This document shows positions 17,118 through 32,036 of a DNA stretch of 64,000 nucleotides, one piece after another. The translations under genes were made by a program, and so were the position numbers. The notes below the pieces were generated by a model that did no database searches, was not told the origin of the DNA, and saw nothing but the letters and a program-made list of their open reading frames with translations. The stretch spans positions 16,674 to 80,673 of the forward strand of contig NZ_JAAALN010000002.1 in assembly GCF_009906795.1 (NCBI RefSeq). Reading direction: 5' to 3'. This DNA comes from Kineococcus siccus (GTDB taxonomy: Bacteria; Actinomycetota; Actinomycetes; Actinomycetales; Kineococcaceae). Positions within the stretch are counted from its first letter, which is position 1; each line of letters starts with the position of its first letter.

Positions 17118-17141
17118 ATTGACTCGACTCATTGAGTCAAT
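17118..17141 (-). promoter_or_regulatory. Palindromic operator candidate for the GntR/membrane operon
   Basis: An AT-rich island in GC-rich DNA holds a 13-bp palindrome with a central T (GACTCATTGAGTC, 17126-17138). It sits inside a wider inverted repeat ATTGACTC-N8-GAGTCAAT (17118-17141). It lies 34-57 bases before the chosen start codon, the expected place for an operator of the regulator encoded second in the operon. A TTGACT within it could also act as a -35. Confidence 0.6.
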
Positions 17142-17159
17142 CATCTGGCGAGGCCCGTG

Positions 17160-18206
17160 TCAGCCGATCGCCGAGACGGCCAGGGCCTGGCTCAGCCAGG
17201 CGTCGACGTCGGTGAGCAGCCGCGCCTTGGTGGCCGCCGGGGCGCGCGAAGCGGTGATCGACCCCCGCGCGAGGCCGGCGAGCGCGGCGTCGTCGAGGCC
17301 GTGGTCCTCGCGGGCGCTGCGGTACTGCTCGACCAGGCGCGGGCCGAAGAGCAGCGGGTCGTCGGCGCCCAGGGCGAGCGTCGCGCCGGCGGCGAGCAGG
17401 CGCCGCAGCGGCACGCCGGCGAGCTCCGAGTACACGCCGAGGGAGACGTTGCTCGTCGGGCAGACCTCGAGCGCGACCCCCGCGTCCACCAGCCGCGCCA
17501 GCACGGCCGGGTCCTCAGCGCTGCGCACGCCGTGGCCCAGGCGGTCGGGCCGCAGCGTCCGCAGGGTCTCGGTCACGTGCGCGGGCCCCAGGAGCTCCCC
17601 GGAGTGGGGGACCGCGGCCAGCCCGGCGCGGCGGGCGATGGCGAAGGCGCCCGCGAACTCGGCCGTCGTCCCGCGCCGCTCGTCGTTGGACAGCCCGAAG
17701 CCGACGACCGTGCCGGGGCCTTCGCCCGCGTAGCGGGCCGCGAGCCGGGCCAGGACGCGCGCGTCCAGCGGGTGCCGCATCCGGCTGGCCGCGACGACGA
17801 CGGCCACGCCGGTCCCCGTGAGCTCGCTCGCCTCCCGGGCCGCCGCCAGGACGATCTCCAGGGCCGGGGTGATCCCGCCGACGTGCACCGCGTAGGAGGT
17901 CGGGTCGACCTGCAGCTCCAGCCAGCGCGACCCCTCCGCGGCGTCGTCGGCCGCGGCCTCCAGGACGATGCGGCGCATGTCCTCGGCCGTGCGCACGCAC
18001 GCGCGGGCGGCGTCGTAGAGCCGCTGGAAGCGGAACCAGCCGCGCTCGTCGGGCGACAGCGTCACCATCTGCTGCCCCGTCAGGGCCGACGGCAGGCGCA
18101 CGCCGTTGCGCTGCGCCAGGTCGACGAGCGTCGTGGGCCGCATGGACCCGGTGAAGTGCAGGTGCAGGTGCGCCTTGGGCAGGGTGTCGAGCGGACGCTG
18201 CGTCAC
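17160..18206 (-). CDS. add: Adenosine deaminase
   Basis: This 348-residue purine-salvage enzyme converts adenosine to inosine. It shows PKAHLHLHFTGSM (HxH zinc ligands), an SRMRHPLDARVLARLA helix, VPHSGELLGPAHV (the His and catalytic Glu region), RLGHGVR and EVCPTSNVSLGVY, and GADDPLLFG with the final Asp pair. The family motif HAGE appears here as HSGE, a variant also present in some ADA-like proteins, so adenine or another aminopurine could be the substrate. It starts with GTG at 18206. Only 75 bases separate its stop from the membrane gene downstream. Confidence 0.85.
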   Translation of the reverse strand: MTQRPLDTLPKAHLHLHFTGSMRPTTLVDLAQRNGVRLPSALTGQQMVTLSPDERGWFRFQRLYDAARACVRTAEDMRRIVLEAAADDAAEGSRWLELQVDPTSYAVHVGGITPALEIVLAAAREASELTGTGVAVVVAASRMRHPLDARVLARLAARYAGEGPGTVVGFGLSNDERRGTTAEFAGAFAIARRAGLAAVPHSGELLGPAHVTETLRTLRPDRLGHGVRSAEDPAVLARLVDAGVALEVCPTSNVSLGVYSELAGVPLRRLLAAGATLALGADDPLLFGPRLVEQYRSAREDHGLDDAALAGLARGSITASRAPAATKARLLTDVDAWLSQALAVSAIG

Positions 18207-18259
18207 AGCGAGCGAGTCTGCCAGCGCGGAGCGTGGCGCGGAGGGATGGGTGGCGGACC

Positions 18260-18286
18260 GGCCGAGGCGGTCAGACCGCCTCGGCC
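18260..18286 (-). terminator. Hairpin terminator overlapping the aspC stop codon
   Basis: A perfect 12-bp stem (18260-18271 with 18275-18286) encloses a 3-base loop. On the minus strand the aspC TGA (18273-18271) lies at the loop, so the final codons form one arm and the trailer forms the other. Confidence 0.65.
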
Positions 18287-19518
18287 AGCAGCTGCTGCAC
18301 GCGCGTGACGCCCTCGACGAGGTCGTCGTCGGCCAGCGCGTAGGAGAAGCGCAGGAACCCGCTGGGGCCGAAGGCCTCCCCGGGCACCACGGCGACCTCG
18401 GCGTGGGCGAGGACCAGCTCCGCGAGGACGGCGGAGGAGGTGATCGGGGTCCCGCGCAGCGTGCGGCCGATGAGCCCCTCGACCGAGGGGTAGGCGTAGA
18501 ACGCGCCCTCCGGCAGCGGGCAGGAGACCCCGTCGACCGCGTCGAGCATCCCGACGATCCGCCTGCGGCGGCGGTCGAAGGCCGTGCGCATCTCCGCCAC
18601 GGCCTCGAGGTCGCCCGTGAGCGCGGCCACGGCCGCGCGCTGGGAGACGTTGGCGACGTTGGAGGTGAGGTGCGACTGCAGGTTGGCGACGCCCTTGACC
18701 AGGTCCGGCGGGCCCACGAGCCAGCCCACGCGCCAGCCCGTCATGGCGTAGGTCTTCGCGACGCCGTTCAGCACGACGCACCGGTCGGCGAGCTCGGGCA
18801 CCTCCACGGGCATCGAGGCGGCGCGGGCGCCGTCGTAGACGAGGTGCTCGTAGATCTCGTCGGTGACGACCCAGAGGTCGTTCTCGAGCGCCCAGCGCCC
18901 GATGGCCCGCACCTCCTCGGGGGAGTAGACGGCCCCGGTGGGGTTGGACGGGGAGTTGAACAGCAGCACCTTCGAGCGCGGTGTCCGCGCCGCCTCCAGC
19001 TGCTCCACGCTCACGCGGTAGCCCGTCTCGGGGCCCGCGAAGACCTCGACGCAGCGCCCGCCGGCCAGGCGGGCCGCCTCGGGGTAGGTGGTCCAGTAGG
19101 GCGTCGGCAGGACGACCTCGTCGCCCGGGTCCAGCAGCGCCGCGAAGGTCTCGTAGACGGCCTGCTTGCCGCCGTTGGTCACGAGGACCTGCGACGCCGC
19201 GACCTCGTAGCCGGAGTCGCGCCGCGTCTTGGCGGCGATCGCCTCGCGCAGGACCGGCAGCCCGCCCGCGGGCGTGTAGCGGTGGTTGGCCGGGTCCGTG
19301 CACGCCGCCACGGCGGCCTCGACGATCGCGGCCGGGGTGGGGAAGTCCGGCTCGCCCGCGCCGAAGCCGATGACGGGGCGCCCGGCCGCCTTCAGGGCCT
19401 TGGCCTTCGCGTCCACCGCCAGGGTCGCGGACTCGGCGATGCCCGCGACGCGCGCGGACACGCGGGCCCGCGGGCCGGCGGCCGGGGTCGTGGACGTGGG
19501 GGCGCTGGAGGCGGTCAC
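18271..19518 (-). CDS. aspC: Pyridoxal-phosphate aminotransferase, aspartate type (class I)
   Basis: This 415-residue fold-type I aminotransferase interconverts aspartate and oxaloacetate or related amino/keto acids. Signatures include [60 protein letters not shown] and the PLP-lysine segment [15 protein letters not shown], ending with a C-terminal arginine block FLRFSYA. The subgroup resembles the Bacillus-type AspC/AspB rather than the E. coli type. The GTG start at 19518 faces away from tRNA-Trp. Its stop codon is embedded in its terminator hairpin. Confidence 0.92.
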   Translation of the reverse strand: MTASSAPTSTTPAAGPRARVSARVAGIAESATLAVDAKAKALKAAGRPVIGFGAGEPDFPTPAAIVEAAVAACTDPANHRYTPAGGLPVLREAIAAKTRRDSGYEVAASQVLVTNGGKQAVYETFAALLDPGDEVVLPTPYWTTYPEAARLAGGRCVEVFAGPETGYRVSVEQLEAARTPRSKVLLFNSPSNPTGAVYSPEEVRAIGRWALENDLWVVTDEIYEHLVYDGARAASMPVEVPELADRCVVLNGVAKTYAMTGWRVGWLVGPPDLVKGVANLQSHLTSNVANVSQRAAVAALTGDLEAVAEMRTAFDRRRRRIVGMLDAVDGVSCPLPEGAFYAYPSVEGLIGRTLRGTPITSSAVLAELVLAHAEVAVVPGEAFGPSGFLRFSYALADDDLVEGVTRVQQLLAEAV

Positions 19519-19603
19519 GCGCCCATCGTGGCACCGGGCCCCGCCGGGCGGCAGCCCGCCGCGGGCCCGGCGTGCTGGTTCGACGGCCCGCCGGTCCGTC
19601 GCC

Positions 19604-19609
19604 TAGACT
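19604..19609 (+). promoter_or_regulatory. -10 element of the tRNA-Trp/secE-nusG unit
   Basis: TAGACT lies 60 bases before tRNA-Trp. A weak TTCGAC (19579-19584) with 19-base spacing could be the -35. The same -10 hexamer precedes rplK and rplJ. Confidence 0.5.
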
Positions 19610-19668
19610 CCCCGACGGCGGGTTGCACCGCCGTGGTGACGCACGCCCCAGGGGGTGCCGAGCCGCTC

Positions 19669-19741
19669 AGGGCAGTGGCGCAATTGGTAGCGCACCGGTC
19701 TCCAAAACCGGCGGTTGTGGGTTCGAGTCCCTCCTGCCCTG
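19669..19741 (+). tRNA. tRNA-Trp (CCA)
   Basis: Acceptor AGGGCAG pairs with CTGCCCT, the D arm contains GGCGCAATTGGTAGCGC, the anticodon loop TCTCCAAAA gives CCA, and the T loop is TTCGAGT. The discriminator is G and the 3' CCA is not encoded. Position just before secE is the standard actinobacterial order. Confidence 0.97.
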
Positions 19742-19812
19742 CGAGCAGCACCGTGTCCGTGCCGGACGCGACCGCACGACGAGCACCGGAGACGGTGGGG
19801 AGCAGGGTCGAC

Positions 19813-20052
19813 GTGAGCGAGACGACGAAGACCGAGGAGGACCACGCCTCGGCCAAGCGCCGCACGGGCGTGCTGCTCTTCCTGCGCCAGGTCGTCGAGG
19901 AGCTGCGCAAGGTCGTCTGGCCGACCCGCCGCGACCTGCTCAACTACACCGCGGTCGTCCTGGTCTTCGTCGTCGTGATGATGCTCTTCGTGTCCGCGCT
20001 GGACTACGGCATCGGCAAGCTCGTCCTGCTGGTGTTCGGGTCCGGTTCCTGA
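19813..20052 (+). CDS. secE: Preprotein translocase subunit SecE
   Basis: The 79-residue single-span SecE stabilises SecY in the SecYEG channel. A charged N-terminus precedes the conserved amphipathic helix LRQVVEELRKVVWPTRRDLL, followed by one membrane helix (about residues 46-66). The GTG at 19813 is preceded by a GGGGAG stretch; the open frame extends far upstream but without family character. It is followed 36 bases later by nusG, the usual secE-nusG pair. Confidence 0.95.
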   Translation: MSETTKTEEDHASAKRRTGVLLFLRQVVEELRKVVWPTRRDLLNYTAVVLVFVVVMMLFVSALDYGIGKLVLLVFGSGS

Positions 20053-20088
20053 CGCGACCACCGAACCCGAAGGAAGCAGGCAAGCACC

Positions 20089-20988
20089 GTGTCCGAGCGC
20101 CCGACCGAGGTCGGCGACCCGTTCGTCGCCACGCAGTCCTACGACGCCGACGACCTGGCCGCTGACCACGAGGCCGACGTCGAGGCCGCCCAGGAGCAGG
20201 CCGCGGACACCCCGGACCTGCCTGTCGAGGACTTCGAGGCCGAGGCGCCCGGCGCCGAGGCCGCGGCCGAGGCGGACGTGCTCGACGCCGTGGCCCCCGA
20301 GGGCGCCGAGACGGCCGAGGACGTGGCCGGTGACCCCGACGCCGCCGTCGAGGACGCCGTCGTCGAGGACGCCGCCGAGGAGGAGGTCGACGAGGCCGAG
20401 GAGTTCCGCAAGCAGCTGCGCCGGATGCCCGGCGAGTGGTTCGTCATCCACAGCTACGCGGGCTACGAGAACCGCGTCAAGACGAACCTCGAGACCCGCA
20501 TGACCTCCCTCAACATGGAGGACTACATCTTCCAGGTCGAGGTCCCCATGGAAGAGGTCGTCGAGGTCAAGAACGGCCAGCGCAAGAACGTCCGGCGCGT
20601 CCGGATCCCCGGCTACGTCCTCGTCCGCATGGACCTCACCGACGAGTCGTGGGGCGCCGTGCGCCACACACCCGGCGTGACGGGCTTCGTGGGCAACACG
20701 CACCAGCCCGTGCCGCTGTCCAACGACGAGGTCTTCTCGATGCTGGCCGCGACGCTCACGCCGAAGCAGGCCAAGACGGCCGACGGCAAGCCCGTGGCGG
20801 CCCAGCCCGAGCGCGTCGTCGACTTCGAGGTCGGCGAGTCGGTCACCGTCATGGAGGGGCCGTTCGAGACCCTCCCGGCGACCATCTCGGAGATCTCCGC
20901 GGACCGCCAGAAGGTCACCGTGCTCGTCTCGATCTTCGGCCGCGAGACCCCGGTCGAGCTGAGCTTCAACCAGGTCGCCAAGATCTGA
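20089..20988 (+). CDS. nusG: Transcription termination/antitermination factor NusG
   Basis: The 299-residue protein binds RNA polymerase and, through its KOW domain, Rho or ribosomal protein S10. Residues 1-105 are a low-complexity Ala/Glu/Asp extension. The NGN domain starts at about 112 with [17 protein letters not shown], contains [12 protein letters not shown] and TGFVGN, and is followed by a short linker insert rich in Lys/Ala. The KOW domain (about 245-299) has [20 protein letters not shown]. Acidic N-terminal extensions are known in actinobacterial NusG but not in E. coli. A hairpin starts ten bases after the stop. Confidence 0.95.
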   Translation: MSERPTEVGDPFVATQSYDADDLAADHEADVEAAQEQAADTPDLPVEDFEAEAPGAEAAAEADVLDAVAPEGAETAEDVAGDPDAAVEDAVVEDAAEEEVDEAEEFRKQLRRMPGEWFVIHSYAGYENRVKTNLETRMTSLNMEDYIFQVEVPMEEVVEVKNGQRKNVRRVRIPGYVLVRMDLTDESWGAVRHTPGVTGFVGNTHQPVPLSNDEVFSMLAATLTPKQAKTADGKPVAAQPERVVDFEVGESVTVMEGPFETLPATISEISADRQKVTVLVSIFGRETPVELSFNQVAKI

Positions 20989-20997
20989 CCCGCCGCA

Positions 20998-21032
20998 CGA
21001 GAGGACCCCGGCCACCGGCCGGGGTCCTCTCG
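20998..21032 (+). terminator. Strong hairpin terminator after nusG
   Basis: A perfect 16-bp stem (20998-21013 with 21017-21032) with an ACC loop begins ten bases after the nusG stop. Its 3' arm is also the first copy of the 17-bp tandem array that follows. Confidence 0.85.
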
Positions 21033-21156
21033 CGTGCGGGGTCCTCTCGCGTGCGGGGTCCTCTCGCGTGCGGGGTCCTCTCGCGTGCGGGGTCCTCTCG
21101 CGTGCGGGGTCCTCTCGCGTGCGGGGTCCTCTCGCGTGCGGGGTCCTCTCGCGTGC
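21021..21156 (+). repeat. Eight perfect tandem copies of a 17-bp unit between nusG and rplK
   Basis: The unit GGGGTCCTCTCGCGTGC repeats without a mismatch at 21021, 21038, 21055, 21072, 21089, 21106, 21123 and 21140, with a ninth start (GGGG) at 21157. The first unit contains most of the 3' arm of the nusG terminator, so every unit can pair with its 5' arm (21000-21009). The array ends 22 bases before the rplK -10 element. Perfect identity suggests recent expansion or copy-number slippage. Confidence 0.97.
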
Positions 21157-21178
21157 GGGGCGCCCCCGGCGCCTCGCG

Positions 21179-21184
21179 TAGACT
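21179..21184 (+). promoter_or_regulatory. -10 element of rplK-rplA
   Basis: TAGACT is followed by GCTGCCACCG, nearly identical to the sequence at the rplJ promoter (TAGACT-GGTGCCACCG at 22609). Seven to eight bases downstream is the expected start of a leader of about 85 bases. No clear -35; the expected position coincides with the end of the tandem array. Confidence 0.6.
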
Positions 21185-21274
21185 GCTGCCACCGGCCTCA
21201 ACCCCTCGTCGCCCGATCCGCGGGCACCGATACGGCCGGCACGCCCCGCACCGGGGCCCGACGGAAGGACACGC

Positions 21275-21706
21275 ATGCCCCCCAAGAAGAAGGTCTCCGG
21301 CCTCATCAAGCTGCAGATCAAGGCCGGCATGGCGACTCCCGCCCCGCCGATCGGTCCCGCGCTCGGTCAGCACGGCGTGAACATCATGGAGTTCTGCAAG
21401 GCGTACAACGCCCAGACCGAGGCCCAGCGCGGGAACGTCATCCCCGTCGAGATCACGGTCTACGAGGACCGCTCCTTCACCTTCATCACGAAGACCCCGC
21501 CAGCCGCGGAGCTCATCAAGAAGGCCGCCGGCGTCGACAAGGGCTCGGGTGAGCCCCACGTGAAGAAGGTCGCGAACCTCACGCAGGCCCAGGTCCGCGA
21601 GATCGCCGAGACCAAGCTGCAGGACCTCAACGCCACGGACGTCGAGATGGCCTCGCGCATCATCGCCGGCACCGCCCGGTCGATGGGCATCACCGTCTCC
21701 GACTGA
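21275..21706 (+). CDS. rplK: Ribosomal protein uL11
   Basis: The 143-residue L11 binds 23S rRNA at the GTPase-associated centre and is the target region for thiopeptides. It starts [19 protein letters not shown] and shows the proline-rich N-terminal [19 protein letters not shown] and the rRNA-binding C-terminal domain ending in [21 protein letters not shown] ribosome-binding site precedes the ATG. With rplA it forms a two-gene unit; L1 commonly represses this pair in bacteria. Confidence 0.97.
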   Translation: MPPKKKVSGLIKLQIKAGMATPAPPIGPALGQHGVNIMEFCKAYNAQTEAQRGNVIPVEITVYEDRSFTFITKTPPAAELIKKAAGVDKGSGEPHVKKVANLTQAQVREIAETKLQDLNATDVEMASRIIAGTARSMGITVSD

Positions 21707-21715
21707 CGCACCACC

Positions 21716-21740
21716 CCCGGCCGGGCCCGGCCCGGCCGGG
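21716..21740 (+). other. GC-only hairpin between rplK and rplA
   Basis: An 11-bp stem (21716-21726 with 21730-21740) of G and C only with a 3-base loop lies nine bases after rplK. No T-run follows and rplA has no promoter of its own that I can see, so this may be an attenuator or a mRNA-processing or L1-binding structure. Confidence 0.5.
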
Positions 21741-21807
21741 CACCCAGTGGCAGGGCCGCGCGCGGCCCGACCGACCACGACTCCCTCTCACCCCCCCAGG
21801 AGCAGAA

Positions 21808-22524
21808 GTGAAGCGCAGCAAGGCCTACCGCGCCGCCGCCGAGAAGATCGACGGCGACGCCCTCTACGCCCCCCTCGACGCCGTGAAGCTCGCCCGCGAG
21901 ACCTCCACGACGAAGTACGACGCCACCGTCGAGGTCGCCTTCCGCCTCGGCGTGGACCCGCGCAAGGCGGACCAGATGGTCCGCGGCACCGTCAACCTGC
22001 CGCACGGCACCGGCAAGACCGCCCGCGTGCTGGTCTTCGCGACCGGTGACCGCGCCGCGCAGGCCGAGGCCGCCGGCGCCGACATCGTCGGCGGCGACGA
22101 GCTCATCGACGAGGTCGCCAAGGGCCGCCTGGACTTCGACGCCGCCGTCGCGACGCCGGACCTCATGGGCAAGGTCGGCCGCCTGGGCAAGGTGCTGGGG
22201 CCCCGCGGTCTCATGCCGAACCCGAAGACGGGCACGGTGACGATGGACGTCGCCAAGGCCGTGACCGAGATCAAGGGCGGGAAGATCGAGTTCCGCACCG
22301 ACAAGCACGCCAACCTGCACTTCGTCATCGGCAAGGCGAGCTTCGACGACCGCCAGCTGGTCGAGAACTACGCCGCGGCGCTGGACGAGGTGCTGCGGCT
22401 CAAGCCGTCCGCGTCGAAGGGCCGCTACCTCAAGAAGGCCACCGTCACCACGACGATGGGCCCGGGCATCCCCGTGGACCCGACGCTGGTGAAGAACCTG
22501 GCCGAGGACCCCGCGACCGTCTGA
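21808..22524 (+). CDS. rplA: Ribosomal protein uL1
   Basis: L1 (238 residues) forms the mobile L1 stalk that guides deacylated tRNA from the E site, and in many bacteria represses its own mRNA. It begins [20 protein letters not shown] and contains the signature [20 protein letters not shown] and the C-terminal [13 protein letters not shown]. The GTG start has an AGGAGCAGAA ribosome-binding site. A 12-bp terminator hairpin follows. Confidence 0.97.
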   Translation: MKRSKAYRAAAEKIDGDALYAPLDAVKLARETSTTKYDATVEVAFRLGVDPRKADQMVRGTVNLPHGTGKTARVLVFATGDRAAQAEAAGADIVGGDELIDEVAKGRLDFDAAVATPDLMGKVGRLGKVLGPRGLMPNPKTGTVTMDVAKAVTEIKGGKIEFRTDKHANLHFVIGKASFDDRQLVENYAAALDEVLRLKPSASKGRYLKKATVTTTMGPGIPVDPTLVKNLAEDPATV

Positions 22525-22548
22525 GGACGCCGCACCGCTCGCCGACCG

Positions 22549-22576
22549 GGGCGGGACCGCAGCCGCGGTCCCGCCC
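22549..22576 (+). terminator. Hairpin terminator after rplA
   Basis: A perfect 12-bp stem (22549-22560 with 22565-22576) with an AGCC loop follows rplA by 24 bases and is followed by TCGTCG. It separates rplKA from rplJL. Confidence 0.75.
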
Positions 22577-22608
22577 TCGTCGCGTCCGGGGGGGCCTGCG
22601 CGCGCGTG

Positions 22609-22614
22609 TAGACT
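22609..22614 (+). promoter_or_regulatory. -10 element of rplJ-rplL
   Basis: An extended -10 TGTAGACT is followed by GGTGCCACCG, matching the rplK promoter at 15 of 16 positions. It lies 205 bases before rplJ, at the start of the L10 leader. Confidence 0.6.
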
Positions 22615-22621
22615 GGTGCCA

Positions 22622-22818
22622 CCGAAGACCGCCGGTCGCTGCCGCAGTCCTCTGGACGTCGGCAGCAGAAGGTCCCGTGCACGCGGGCGACCTGCGCAGG
22701 TGAGCAGAGCTCCAGCCGTCCTCTCCGAGGTCCGGCCCGACGCCCCCGCGCACCTGCGCCGGGGCGTCTCGTGCGTCCGGGCCCCGACCGGATCCCCCGA
22801 TGAGTGAGAGGAGGGCCC
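22622..22818 (+). promoter_or_regulatory. rplJ leader RNA (L10 leader) with competing hairpins
   Basis: The long leader contains a 7-bp stem 22638-22644/22660-22666 with an inner TCC/GGA stack, then a terminator-like hairpin 22739-22746/22761-22768 that continues as GCGC-ACCT-GCGC. Bases 22694-22702 are perfectly complementary (9 nt) to 22751-22759 inside that hairpin, so the two structures exclude one another. This is the architecture expected for autogenous control by L10 or L10-L12, known as the L10 leader in many bacteria. The family assignment is from position and structure, not a covariance search. Confidence 0.65.
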
Positions 22819-23406
22819 ATGGCACGGGCTGACAGGGCAGCTGCCGTCAAGGAGATCACGGCGCTGTTCACCGGTTCCAACGCTGCGGTGCTCACCGAGT
22901 ACCGGGGTCTGACCGTCGCGCAGATCACCGAGCTGCGTCGATCGCTGGGTCGCGAGACGACCTACGCGGTGGTGAAGAACACGCTCGCCAGCATCGCGGC
23001 GAAGGAGGCCGGAGTCTCGGCCTTCGAGGGGCAGCTCTCCGGCCCCACCGCGATCGCCTTCGTGACCGGTGACCCGGTCGAGGCGGCCAAGGGCCTGCGC
23101 GACTTCGCCAAGGCCAACCCCCAGCTGGTCGTCAAGAGCGGTCTCCTCGACGGTCGCGCGATCAGCGCCGCCGACGTGGCCGCGCTCGCGGACCTCGAGT
23201 CCCGCGAGGTGCTGCTCTCCAAGGTCGCGGGTGTCCTCAAGGCCACCCAGTCCAAGGCGGCAGCGCTCTTCCAGGCGCCCCTGTCCAAGACCGTCCGCAC
23301 CGTGGACGCGTTGCGGGAGAAGGTGGCCGAGGGTGCTCCCGCGGCCGCCGAGGCGCCCGCGGAGGCCGCCGAGCCGGCCGTCGCCGAGGAGACCGCGGAC
23401 GCGTGA
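22819..23406 (+). CDS. rplJ: Ribosomal protein uL10
   Basis: The 195-residue L10 anchors L12 dimers at the base of the ribosomal stalk. It begins [20 protein letters not shown], contains [20 protein letters not shown] and YAVVKNTLA, and ends in an Ala/Glu-rich tail after the L12-binding helix, typical of actinobacteria. The ATG at 22819 follows GAGAGGAGGG; an in-frame ATG 15 bases earlier would put the ribosome-binding site inside the gene. It is 72 bases from rplL. Confidence 0.96.
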   Translation: MARADRAAAVKEITALFTGSNAAVLTEYRGLTVAQITELRRSLGRETTYAVVKNTLASIAAKEAGVSAFEGQLSGPTAIAFVTGDPVEAAKGLRDFAKANPQLVVKSGLLDGRAISAADVAALADLESREVLLSKVAGVLKATQSKAAALFQAPLSKTVRTVDALREKVAEGAPAAAEAPAEAAEPAVAEETADA

Positions 23407-23478
23407 GCGCCCGCCCAGCTGACAGCACCACCCCCCGCACCACCCAGACGCACCCCTGACGAGGAAGGACCGCCCACC

Positions 23479-23862
23479 ATGGCGAAGCTCAGCACCGACG
23501 ACCTGCTCGACGCGTTCAAGGAGCTCACGCTCATCGAGCTGTCGGAGTTCGTGAAGAAGTTCGAGGAGACCTTCGACGTCACCGCGGCCGCCCCCGTGGC
23601 CGTCGCCGGCGTCCCCGGCGGCGGCGCCCCGGCCGCCGAGGTCGAGGAGCAGTCCGAGTTCGACGTCGTCCTCGAGGCCGCCGGCGAGAAGAAGATCGGC
23701 GTCATCAAGGAGGTGCGCGCGCTCACGAGCCTCGGCCTGAAGGAGGCCAAGGACCTCGTCGACGGCGCCCCCAAGCCCGTCCTGGAGAAGGTCGCCAAGG
23801 ACGTCGCCGAGAAGGCCAAGGCGCAGCTTGAGGCCGCCGGCGCCACCGTCACCCTCAAGTGA
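23479..23862 (+). CDS. rplL: Ribosomal protein bL12 (L7/L12)
   Basis: The 127-residue stalk protein recruits translational GTPases. The N-terminal dimerisation helices are [20 protein letters not shown]; then an Ala/Val/Pro hinge (about residues 38-55); and the C-terminal factor-binding domain contains [20 protein letters not shown] and [12 protein letters not shown]. Length and layout are normal. The ATG follows a GAGGAAGGA ribosome-binding site. An attenuator-like hairpin lies 38 bases downstream. Confidence 0.97.
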   Translation: MAKLSTDDLLDAFKELTLIELSEFVKKFEETFDVTAAAPVAVAGVPGGGAPAAEVEEQSEFDVVLEAAGEKKIGVIKEVRALTSLGLKEAKDLVDGAPKPVLEKVAKDVAEKAKAQLEAAGATVTLK

Positions 23863-23899
23863 CACCCCGCTCCGCGGCCTGAGGGCTGCGGAGCTCCGC

Positions 23900-23933
23900 C
23901 AGGGGCGGTCGGGCTGCGGCCCGGCCGCCCCTG
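23900..23933 (+). terminator. Attenuator/terminator hairpin between rplL and rpoB
   Basis: A 15-bp stem (23900-23914 with 23919-23933, one G-T pair) and TGCG loop follow rplL. In many bacteria partial termination here sets the stalk-protein to RNA polymerase ratio. The rest of the 392-base gap (23863-24254) holds the rpoB promoter candidate and a leader of about 100 bases; I see no gene in it. Confidence 0.7.
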
Positions 23934-24117
23934 CGCGCGTCCGGGGGGCCACCCGGGCGACACGCCGTCCACAGCCGCGGCCCGGTCCCTTGACGCGGCG
24001 GGCCGCGGGGGACATCCTCATCACCGGCTGTCGATCCGCCGTGGTTCCCCGCGACACCGTCGTCGCACCGGGGGGGCCGGCGCCGGAGGGCGTCCGGTGC
24101 TCCGCCGGGAGGGGGGC

Positions 24118-24147
24118 TTGGACAGTCCTGCCCTCGTGGGGTACCCT
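24118..24147 (+). promoter_or_regulatory. rpoB promoter candidate
   Basis: TTGGAC (24118-24123) and TACCCT (24142-24147) are separated by 18 bases, inside the longest non-coding gap of the rif region, about 100 bases before the rpoB start. A second TTGACG at 23990 lacks a good -10. Confidence 0.6.
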
Positions 24148-24254
24148 GCTGTTTTGCGCTGCCCAGCGTCATATGACCGGATGTCGACCAGTGGGACGTC
24201 CGAGTGGGACCGGGTAGTGCACGTCACGTTCGCAGGCCCGTGGAAGGACCCCTC

Positions 24255-27737
<3,483 letters not shown>

Positions 27738-27862
27738 CGGGCGTGGGCCGCAGGTGAAGCGCACCTGCGGCCCGCACCGCCGGCCAACGGAGCCCCCGGG
27801 ACGTCCCGGGCGGGTTCCACGGAATGTCAGACCTCTCAGCACACGACAGAAAGAAGATCACG

Positions 27863-31756
<3,894 letters not shown>

Positions 31757-31764
31757 CGCCCTCC

Positions 31765-31807
31765 GGCACCGCCCGTCCCCCGCTGCGTGCGGGGGACGGG
31801 CGGTGCC
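31765..31807 (+). terminator. Strong terminator after rpoC
   Basis: A perfect 19-bp stem (31765-31783 with 31789-31807) with a TGCGT loop begins nine bases after the rpoC stop. It is the longest perfect hairpin noted in the window. Confidence 0.9.
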
Positions 31808-31838
31808 GCGGTGGGGGAGAGGGTGGCCACGAGCCGTT

Positions 31839-31867
31839 TTGACCCTCCCCAGCCCAGCGGGTAGATT
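31839..31867 (+). promoter_or_regulatory. rpsL operon promoter
   Basis: TTGACC (31839-31844), a 17-base spacer and TAGATT (31862-31867) form a near-consensus vegetative promoter 170 bases before rpsL. The surrounding CCGTTTTGACCCT and GCGGGTA are identical to those of the rplM promoter. Confidence 0.8.
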
Positions 31868-31934
31868 CGTGTCCGCTTGACATGAGTGTGCCCGCACGCA
31901 GTCGACAGGACGTCGACGTGAGGGCCCTCACCTT

Positions 31935-31962
31935 GAACGACACGCCCGACCTCGTGGGTCGG
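31935..31962 (+). promoter_or_regulatory. rpsL leader element shared with rpsJ leader (copy 1)
   Basis: This 28-nt stretch, GAACGACACGCCCGACCTCG followed by TGGGTCGG, matches the rpsJ leader at 27 of 28 positions. It ends in a hairpin CCGACC-loop-GGTCGG and lies 74 bases before the rpsL start. Position and conservation suggest a mRNA regulatory element for ribosomal protein operons. Confidence 0.75.
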
Positions 31963-32036
31963 CACAAGCGTGTAGCGCCGGCTCACGACGAGCAGCGCAG
32001 GCCGACACACCAGATCGAACGGATTACGGAGACAGG

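Noticed and set aside
21021..21156. The tandem array as a CRISPR or an iteron-type origin
   Set aside because: Units are contiguous with no spacers, there are no cas or rep genes nearby, and the first unit overlaps the terminator arm.
21034..21552. Repetitive peptide (RGPLACGVLSRAGSS-type) encoded across the 17-bp array on both strands
   Set aside because: Any open frame through a 17-bp tandem array yields a 17-residue periodic peptide; there is no start signal and the frame runs into rplK out of phase.
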